Part shown: in pieces, positions 15,946 to 21,046 of the stretch
Position numbering within the stretch: position 1 is the first letter of the stretch
Layout of the letters: each line of letters begins with the position of its first letter
NCBI GenBank assembly: GCA_913042885.1
Contig: CAJWLW010000053.1
Coordinates: 1 to 21,046 of the forward strand
Direction of reading: 5' to 3'
DNA length: 21,046 nt
Source of the DNA: an uncultured Lentisphaeria bacterium
GTDB lineage: Bacteria > Verrucomicrobiota > Lentisphaeria > JABSQK01 > CAJWLW01
Position numbers and translations under genes: made by a program
The notes under the pieces: model-generated
What the model was told of the DNA's origin: nothing
The model's database searches: none
Seen by the model: only the letters and a program-made list of their open reading frames with translations

Positions 15946-17898
15946 TCACTCCGGCAACTCGATCTCATATCGGTACAAGTTCCAGTCGTAGCCGTCGTAG
16001 ACTGGTCCGTTTTCCAGTTTCATAAACAGAAGCATATTCCTTGTATCACGATCTTCCAGCATCTCCCAGTTGGAATAGCCGGTGTGGTAGTCGTGCTCAC
16101 CCTGTAACTCGTCGATTATGGTAATCGTATCCCGCTTGACAGATAAATTTTCAGTGTCGACCTCGGCGATATGCAGCGTGCTGCGGGGATTACAACCTTC
16201 AAAAGGCCGATTGAGAATGTTCAGGATGACATAGACCCGGCCGTTCTTCGCAGAGCAGAACGCCGATGAGAAACTGACGGACGTATTGACGTACTTGCCG
16301 TCCTGATAGGTAAGCGGCTCTGGCTCGCTCCAAGTTCGGCCTTCGTCTTCAGAGACGCTGTATAGCTTGACGTTCGGGAACCCCAGTTCCTCCTGGCTGG
16401 GGAGACTGCCGCATTGGCGGAACAACGCGAAGATGCGCCCGTCCCGAAGCTGACATGCTGATGGCTCGTCCAAGCCCTGGAGGCCCATTCTGGGTTCGAC
16501 ACGCAAGGTGGCGACCGGTTCCCAATCAATGCCGCTCAGGTCCGGGCGCCAGTCGCCGATCCACGTTTTCACCACAAAGAAAAGTTCGCTGTTATAAAGT
16601 GTGGGATCTGTGCTCAGCTCCGGACGATTCTCGGTCGTGAACCATAGCAACCGGCCGTTTTGCAGTCTTGTGATCGTATAATAACAAAGCACGCGCTCGT
16701 CGAAATCCAGCGGCTGACGCGGGCCCCACGTGGTCCCGGCGTCAGAGGAGATTTGTTGGTAGTAGGCCTGGCTCTTACTTTCGCGATCACTTTCCGGCAG
16801 CGGCAGGCGATTGTAACGCAGCAGCATGCCGTTTTCTTCATCCAGGAAATAGTTGGCGATTGGCTCGGTCAATGGGCCGGATTCGAGTTGCCGCCACGTT
16901 TTCGCGCCGTCATCGCTGAGCCGCGTGATCGTTTGCAGCTTATCCCATGTCAGCGGTTTTGTGCCGTCGTGAACGCGACTCAGGATGGTCGGGGAATCCG
17001 GGCTCAGATACGAAAAATTGCTTTGGAGCACACCGCCCCGCGGCAGTGAGTTGACGACATCAAGGCTCTTGCGCACGGCAATCCCGGATTCCTGATTCGT
17101 ACGGATCGAAAGGGGACGGCACATGGAAAACGGACCGGGATCGGCCGCGTGTTCGGCACGAATGCCGAGCGTCCGAATCATCAGTCCCCCCGGCGGTACG
17201 GGAAATGTCAGCTTGAAACAGCGTTCCCGGACGGCAAGCTCCACCAACCTGCCGTCGGGTGGCTGGTTATCCGGAAAGTGACATAGAATCTGCTTGCCAT
17301 CCGCCGACACGACGAACGCGTTCGGCGATGTCCGGAGATCCAGGATGTTATCGAGCTGCGAAAGCGCCTCGCCATCCACGTAGATCTGGCCGAGTGTCTC
17401 GGGAAGCCTTTGCTCCTGCGTCGGCCGCACCTTCTCCCGCGCCGCCGCTTCGCTTTCGCTGAGTGGGTATGAGCCGCGGGTCACTCGGTGCTGATCGGGT
17501 CGAGGGGAACATGGCAATTCATAAGGATTGTAGGCGCCACTATCGAAGAGCGTTTGCGGTAGATCCGCGGCATATACACCGTCACCGAGTCCGGTCCACT
17601 CGGCTTCGAAAACATCGGACCCCTTGACATAGACTTCCTTCCCGGCCACGGCCTCGAAGACAATCCAGCTGCTGGGATAGTACGCGTGGCCATGCCGCAG
17701 GAGCGGCACCTGCTCGCGGTAGATCCCTTCGTCGATCAGGACCCTGTCGTATTCACACGCCACTGCCGCCCCGGCGGAGATAGTCTTGAACGGCAGTTCG
17801 GTCGTGCCCGGATTCTCGTCGGATGCGTTGGCATCGCCCTGTGCCACATGCCAGCTCTGTCCGAGAGACGGCCAGGCGTTCGGTATATATGTCCCCAT
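15946..17898 (-). CDS. sialidase-like Asp-box (BNR) protein, copy 2
   Basis: This 650-residue protein aligns end to end with the one at 5625-7595: it starts MGTYIPNAWP and ends YDGDYWN-type DWNLYRYEIELPE. It has the same beta-helix-like N-terminal stretch (NPGTTELPFKTI to IYREQV) and three Asp boxes, SDDGAKTW (~327), SSDAGTTW (~385) and SEDEGRTW (~516). Shared landmarks are LPETLGQIYVD, ELAVRERCFK, PIANYFLDEENGML and ACQLRDGRIFALFRQ. No signal peptide is present, as in copy 1. Its ATG overlaps the stop of a 23-codon frame (TGATG), and GGGGA precedes it closely. It lies downstream of a truncated hydrolase gene, mirroring the GH-sialidase order of the plus-strand cassette. The substrate is unknown; a sialidase-superfamily glycan hydrolase or binding protein is the best guess. 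Confidence 0.8.
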   Translation of the reverse strand: MGTYIPNAWPSLGQSWHVAQGDANASDENPGTTELPFKTISAGAAVACEYDRVLIDEGIYREQVPLLRHGHAYYPSSWIVFEAVAGKEVYVKGSDVFEAEWTGLGDGVYAADLPQTLFDSGAYNPYELPCSPRPDQHRVTRGSYPLSESEAAAREKVRPTQEQRLPETLGQIYVDGEALSQLDNILDLRTSPNAFVVSADGKQILCHFPDNQPPDGRLVELAVRERCFKLTFPVPPGGLMIRTLGIRAEHAADPGPFSMCRPLSIRTNQESGIAVRKSLDVVNSLPRGGVLQSNFSYLSPDSPTILSRVHDGTKPLTWDKLQTITRLSDDGAKTWRQLESGPLTEPIANYFLDEENGMLLRYNRLPLPESDRESKSQAYYQQISSDAGTTWGPRQPLDFDERVLCYYTITRLQNGRLLWFTTENRPELSTDPTLYNSELFFVVKTWIGDWRPDLSGIDWEPVATLRVEPRMGLQGLDEPSACQLRDGRIFALFRQCGSLPSQEELGFPNVKLYSVSEDEGRTWSEPEPLTYQDGKYVNTSVSFSSAFCSAKNGRVYVILNILNRPFEGCNPRSTLHIAEVDTENLSVKRDTITIIDELQGEHDYHTGYSNWEMLEDRDTRNMLLFMKLENGPVYDGYDWNLYRYEIELPE

Positions 17899-17969
17899 CA
17901 GTCCCCTTGTGATTCGCGGCCCCAGTTAATGGCGTGCCTACGGATAATCTCATATTCGACTTCTTGCAT
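17898..17969 (-). CDS. possible 23-codon leader frame coupled to sialidase-like copy 2
   Basis: ATG 17969-17967 opens MQEVEYEIIRRHAINWGRES and ends at a TGA that shares one base with the ATG of the sialidase-like gene, a geometry typical of translational coupling. Its start codon lies in the loop side of the hairpin at 17952-17987. No homology is recognised. It may equally be chance, or the last scrap of a gene deleted at this junction. Confidence 0.2.
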   Translation of the reverse strand: MQEVEYEIIRRHAINWGRESQGD

Positions 17970-17987
17970 CCTTGAATGCTCGAATAT
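17952..17987. repeat. bulged hairpin at the truncated-hydrolase junction
   Basis: ATATTCGA (17952-17959) pairs with TCGAATAT (17980-17987), and GCAT (17966-17969) pairs with ATGC (17976-17979). The result is 12 pairs with a six-base bulge and a six-base loop. It lies immediately past the stop codon of the truncated hydrolase frame on the minus strand and before sialidase-like copy 2. Confidence 0.5.
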
Positions 17988-17989
17988 CG

Positions 17990-18217
17990 TCAACTCTTTT
18001 CACAAATCCTAATCTGAAGTGCAATACTTTGTCTCACGAACTTTCGCATTTCATTTGAGTGCATGTCGAAAACGTCGGCGAATTCCAGCTTCCACCCTTC
18101 GGCTTCGGCCTGAACCCCCGCCATATCGAGGGCTGCCTGGCCACGGGCAGTCTGCGGGACGAGCGAGAACACGAGGAGCAGCGCGGCAATCGACGCAATT
18201 TTCTTGATAATTTTCAT
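17990..18217 (-). pseudogene. truncated third copy of the secreted hydrolase gene (signal peptide and first residues only)
   Basis: From ATG 18217-18215, preceded by GGAGG 13 bases upstream, the first ~50 residues (18068-18217) match the start of both full-length hydrolases. A signal peptide ending TARGQAALDMAG is followed by AEAEGWKLEFADVF, against AEAEGWKLQFSDDF in copy 1. At about 18067 the similarity ends abruptly and the frame runs on for 25 unrelated residues to a TGA at 17992-17990. About 990 residues are missing. The order on this strand, truncated hydrolase then sialidase-like gene, mirrors the plus-strand cassette, so this was probably the hydrolase partner of sialidase-like copy 2. 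If still expressed, it would secrete a ~50-residue peptide; nothing suggests that this has been selected for. Confidence 0.75.
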
Positions 18218-18252
18218 GTGAGTTCTGAAACCTCCTTCACGGCCTTTGGTAT

Positions 18253-18290
18253 AGCTCAAAATCTGTGCTTTCAGGAGCAGTTTTTGAGCT
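18253..18290. repeat. inverted repeat after the beta-rich protein gene
   Basis: AGCTCAAAA (18253-18261) and TTTTGAGCT (18282-18290) are perfect reverse complements around a 20-base interior that contains a further TGCT/AGCA pair. On the minus strand the hairpin falls just after the stop codon at 18299 and ahead of the truncated hydrolase. No T run follows it, so it is a weak terminator candidate or an mRNA-processing or stabilising hairpin. Confidence 0.45.
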
Positions 18291-18298
18291 GTCAGGCT

Positions 18299-19762
18299 TT
18301 AACCCCGGATCTCTCCCGACAACGGGCCGAACATCCCGTTTCCCCACTCGATCGCGGCTGTTTCCATCTTTTTTACGGCATCGCGATCGACGGCGGCAGC
18401 GGCAATCACGATGCCATCCTGGGCGACCTCGATACGGTCACCCTCAGCAGTGAATTCCAGCTGTGTCGGCCCATCGGTCCACGCAACAGAGCCGGCAGCA
18501 CAGCCGGATTTGCGCATCCTGTAGATCGTTCGATATTCATTCCAGATGTCGTCGTCGTGCAGAAACTCGAGGCGCAGGTCCCGCAGATAACAGCCCATGG
18601 GGGACACCGAGATGTACAGCGAATCGCCCATCGCGCAAAGTCCCGTGATGCGGTGGCCCCAATCGTTGTAGATCACGTCGTCGTCCTGTGTCTCATTGTA
18701 CGCTTTGATGACATCTTCCCACGGGTGATCCACCTGGTCCGTCTTCTCCGGGTGCTCGAACATGCATTGGACAAAGTGCCACCGATCTTCAAACGCGTCG
18801 TAGCGGGAAAGCTCGGCCCACGGCCAGACACCGACGTAAAGGTCACCACCATACAAACAGGTGGTCTGCGCTTCCCGGATTTCCGTTGAAACCCCGGGCA
18901 TGACCGGCGGCCAGTTCTCGAGCTGCCGGAGCACATCGCCGTCGTATTCGAACAGGTTGCCCGTCGGATAATGGCCGACCAACATGCGATCGTACCAGTT
19001 GAGCATCGAATACAGCTGGTGACTGACGCCCTTGGAGGATTGGCGCAGGACCCGCCACTCCAAGCCATCGAGTACGTATACGCCGCCGAGATTCGATGAG
19101 TGAATGACCTCGCTGCCAAGTTGGCCGATAGCGAACGATTTCTCGCCTGGATATCGCAGGTCCAACGTCGTCGCACTGCCGATATCAATCGCACGCTGTC
19201 CCGGCTTCCAGGTGACGGCGTGCAGCTTGCTCCATGGCGGATCACCGTCTGAGTTGTTCTGATAGAACGAGAGGCAGCCGTGCGCATAATAGAAATTGTG
19301 AAAAAACCCGTCGGCTGCTGCAGACAGGATTATTTCACCGTCATACAGGACTTCGCCGTTCTTGAATTGGAGGATCCGCCCGGCAACCCGCATCTTGCCC
19401 TCGCCGCGCATCGTCTCGCCGATTCCGAAACTCTCATCGACCTGCCATGATCCGGCGGCGTCATCCCACCACCGCGCCGTGCAGTCCTGGTATGGCGAGT
19501 ATTGATAGACTCGGCCGTCGAAATCAAACATGTAGTTGCCGCCGTCATCCGAGGGCGGCGGCAGTTTCTCGAAGGTGCAGCTGTTGTCGCCGCCGCGGAC
19601 AAAGAACTGCAGCGTCCACCGGTCCATCCGAAAAAAGGTGTTGTACAGCCCGGCAAACCCGGCGCCGAAGACAACGCGGCCATCCGAATCCCTGGCTTCA
19701 AAAAGTGTGCCGGGGTTCTGTCCGAGATCCTCGTCGAAGGAGACTGTCGTGGTGATTTTCAT
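18299..19762 (-). CDS. beta-rich (propeller-like) protein of unknown function
   Basis: I do not recognise a named family. The 487-residue product has repeated short strands rich in G, Y, W and D, such as GGVYVLDGLEWRVL, LVGHYPTGNLFEYDG, LYGGDLYVGVWPWAELSRYD and ITGLCAMGDSLYISVS. These recur with the spacing of Kelch/YVTN-type propeller blades. The N-terminal ~100 residues (TLFEARDSDGRVVFGAGFAG) look like an added beta domain. No signal peptide or membrane segment is visible, so it would be cytoplasmic. It starts 51 bases after the Gfo/Idh/MocA gene and is probably co-transcribed with it. A 13-base palindrome abuts the ATG and no clear ribosome site is seen. A sensor or carbohydrate-binding role is only a guess from its surroundings. 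Confidence 0.7.
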   Translation of the reverse strand: MKITTTVSFDEDLGQNPGTLFEARDSDGRVVFGAGFAGLYNTFFRMDRWTLQFFVRGGDNSCTFEKLPPPSDDGGNYMFDFDGRVYQYSPYQDCTARWWDDAAGSWQVDESFGIGETMRGEGKMRVAGRILQFKNGEVLYDGEIILSAAADGFFHNFYYAHGCLSFYQNNSDGDPPWSKLHAVTWKPGQRAIDIGSATTLDLRYPGEKSFAIGQLGSEVIHSSNLGGVYVLDGLEWRVLRQSSKGVSHQLYSMLNWYDRMLVGHYPTGNLFEYDGDVLRQLENWPPVMPGVSTEIREAQTTCLYGGDLYVGVWPWAELSRYDAFEDRWHFVQCMFEHPEKTDQVDHPWEDVIKAYNETQDDDVIYNDWGHRITGLCAMGDSLYISVSPMGCYLRDLRLEFLHDDDIWNEYRTIYRMRKSGCAAGSVAWTDGPTQLEFTAEGDRIEVAQDGIVIAAAAVDRDAVKKMETAAIEWGNGMFGPLSGEIRG

Positions 19763-19763
19763 G

Positions 19764-19776
19764 GGTAATGATTACC
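19764..19776. promoter_or_regulatory. 13-base palindrome directly before a start codon
   Basis: GGTAATGATTACC is a perfect odd palindrome (six-base arms around one central base) beginning two bases beyond the ATG at 19762-19760. It occupies the place of the ribosome-binding site of the beta-rich protein gene, for which no other Shine-Dalgarno sequence is visible. Its position could let a bound protein, or folding of the mRNA, control translation. Confidence 0.35.
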
Positions 19777-19813
19777 GGTTACACTTGTTTCCGGACTCGT
19801 GGTGCGCCTCAAG

Positions 19814-20935
19814 TCACGCCCGGCGCAGCGGCAGGAAGTAATCGTCTCCCGAGATGTCGACCGGTTGATTTCGACGGATTGATTCCTGGGCTTTCAATGC
19901 CATGCATGTCGCCCGGGCCCCATCGATTTCGTCACACGGCGAAGGCGTGTCATTCAGCACCGCGTCGGCGAATCGGTCGAGGGCCTCGTAATGACCCTTG
20001 TCGGGTTGGAGCGGCTGATCCCAGTACGTGTCGTTCTTGCGTAGTATCGCCGATTTCTGATAGTGAAGTTCGATGCCGCCGTCCTTGCCGACAATGCCCG
20101 GCACTTCATCGACCTCGTCGTCCGGAAAGGGAAAGTGCTTTCGGATGAACCGATCGGGAAAAACATCGGCGCGGAGCTCGCAGAAATGATCCATCACGAT
20201 GGTGCTGCGGCCGGTGTAGATTTCCATCGCTTCCTTGGGGTAACAATGCCCGCCGTTGCGCGACAGGATGAACGTCGCCACCGTGCCGTCGGCGTAGGTG
20301 ATCATCACGCTGTCATCGTATTCCGGCACCCCCTGGGCGTAAATGCGTACAGGTTCGGACTCGACCAGCCAGGTAATAATGTCCAGGATGTGAACCCCTT
20401 CCGAGATCAAATGGCCACCGCCCCGCTCCATGTCGAACATGTAGTAATCGAGGTAGTCCATGACATCGGTGACCATCCGATAATAGATCCGGACGGTGTC
20501 CTTGCGCACTTCGGAAAACAGCTTTTTCGTCTCCAGCATTATATCGGAGCAGCGCCGGTTGTAGCCGACCAATAGCCGGACATTGTTGTCAACGACTGCT
20601 TTGACGACCCGCTCCGACTCTTCCAGCGTGTGGGTCATCGGCTTCTCGACGACAACATGCTTGCCGGCGTTTGCAGCTTCGGCGGCGAACCGGGCGTGCA
20701 GATCGCCCTTGGTGCCAACGAACACCAGGTCGACTTCGGGGTCATTGAGGATGTCCTGGTAGTCGGTCGTTGTCTTCAGGGCATTGTACTGATCAGCGCG
20801 CTCCTTCAGAATATCTTCGCGTAAGTCGCAGAGTGTGTGGACGCGATACTTCGGGTTCTTGAAGGCGTGCGGCAGATGCTCCCTGCCGATGAAAGCGCCG
20901 ACGCCGATGAAGGCGGCGTTGATGACTTTGCTCAT
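19814..20935 (-). CDS. Gfo/Idh/MocA-family NAD(P)-dependent oxidoreductase
   Basis: The protein is 373 residues. The N-terminal Rossmann fold starts AAFIGVGAFIGREHLP with the GxGxxG-type turn at 11-17. The family Lys is in VVVEKPMTH (EKP at 97-99), and the active-site histidine is in GGGHLISEGVHILDIITWL (His182, Asp185). These enzymes oxidise or reduce a hydroxyl or keto group of a sugar, inositol or related compound with NAD(P). The ATG at 20935 is chosen because it gives the normal family N-terminus and lies after AAGGG; a GTG at 20986 would add 17 atypical residues and overlap the upstream gene. It sits 51 bases ahead of the beta-rich protein gene. The substrate is not predictable. It is unrelated in position to the Gfo/Idh/MocA relic at 5379. 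Confidence 0.93.
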   Translation of the reverse strand: MSKVINAAFIGVGAFIGREHLPHAFKNPKYRVHTLCDLREDILKERADQYNALKTTTDYQDILNDPEVDLVFVGTKGDLHARFAAEAANAGKHVVVEKPMTHTLEESERVVKAVVDNNVRLLVGYNRRCSDIMLETKKLFSEVRKDTVRIYYRMVTDVMDYLDYYMFDMERGGGHLISEGVHILDIITWLVESEPVRIYAQGVPEYDDSVMITYADGTVATFILSRNGGHCYPKEAMEIYTGRSTIVMDHFCELRADVFPDRFIRKHFPFPDDEVDEVPGIVGKDGGIELHYQKSAILRKNDTYWDQPLQPDKGHYEALDRFADAVLNDTPSPCDEIDGARATCMALKAQESIRRNQPVDISGDDYFLPLRRA

Positions 20936-20975
20936 GGTGTTGATGCCCTTGTTCTCGACGTTTTCGGTCGGCTGC

Positions 20976-21046
20976 TCACCCATCACCCGGCAGATAGCTG
21001 CGCAGCATCTGCAGTGAAGCCATGCAATCGTCCAGCAACCCGGGCA
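20976..21046 (-). CDS. C-terminal end of an unidentified gene (5' part outside window)
   Basis: An open frame enters from the right edge and ends at TGA 20978-20976 with PGLLDDCMASLQMLRSYLPG followed by DG. The composition looks like a genuine helical C-terminus, and the stop lies 40 bases before the Gfo/Idh/MocA start on the same strand, as expected within an operon. Too little is present to identify the product. The other two frames here give less protein-like sequence. Confidence 0.45.
   Translation of the reverse strand, partial: PGLLDDCMASLQMLRSYLPGDG

Noticed and set aside
1..21046. Insertion sequence, integrase or CRISPR array as the cause of the duplications
   Set aside because: No transposase-like or integrase-like frame and no regularly spaced repeats were found; the rearrangements appear to rest on homology between the duplicated genes.

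Overview
The window looks like chromosomal DNA from a member of the PVC group, most plausibly Kiritimatiellota, Lentisphaerota, Verrucomicrobiota or Planctomycetota. The clues are the DNA's high GC content, a pseudopilin of the [12 protein letters not shown] type with a GDGH-type C-terminus that is multiplied in those phyla, and large secreted proteins that combine LamG-like, glycosidase-like and discoidin-like modules with Gfo/Idh/MocA oxidoreductases. Phylum assignment is inference. No tRNA, rRNA, CRISPR array or transposase gene was seen.

Layout. Positions 1-1794 are housekeeping: the 3' end of a tRNA-dihydrouridine synthase (+), overlapping tail to tail with hisF, which is translationally coupled to hisH (both -). 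Positions 1795-2238 are a gene-free stretch with two hairpins, the second an intrinsic terminator pointing right, and possibly a small RNA or leader. Positions 2239-10298 (+) hold a first carbohydrate cassette: a secreted ~1040-residue TIM-barrel hydrolase-like protein (GH copy 1), a short relic of a Gfo/Idh/MocA-type gene, a sialidase-like Asp-box protein without signal peptide (copy 1), and a secreted LamG plus barrel protein. A 48-base scrap of another sialidase 3' end follows at 10323-10370. From 21046 down to 10465 all genes are on the minus strand, in transcription order: the tail of an unknown gene, a Gfo/Idh/MocA oxidoreductase, an unknown beta-rich protein, a truncated GH (copy 3, only signal peptide and first mature residues), sialidase-like copy 2, an NAD-dependent epimerase-like protein, full-length GH copy 2, and the pseudopilin.

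How the genes fit together. The GH and sialidase-like genes occur as pairs on opposite strands, and the short remnants show that more copies once existed. The simplest reading is a locus for capture and breakdown of a complex glycan. Secreted barrel and lectin-like proteins would act outside the inner membrane, and sialidase-like proteins, oxidoreductases and the epimerase would act on the products or on related sugars inside. It has been built by duplication, inversion and partial deletion of a repeating cassette. There is no visible SusC/SusD pair, transporter, sulfatase or dedicated regulator, so it is not a standard polysaccharide-utilisation locus. The substrate cannot be read from the sequence.
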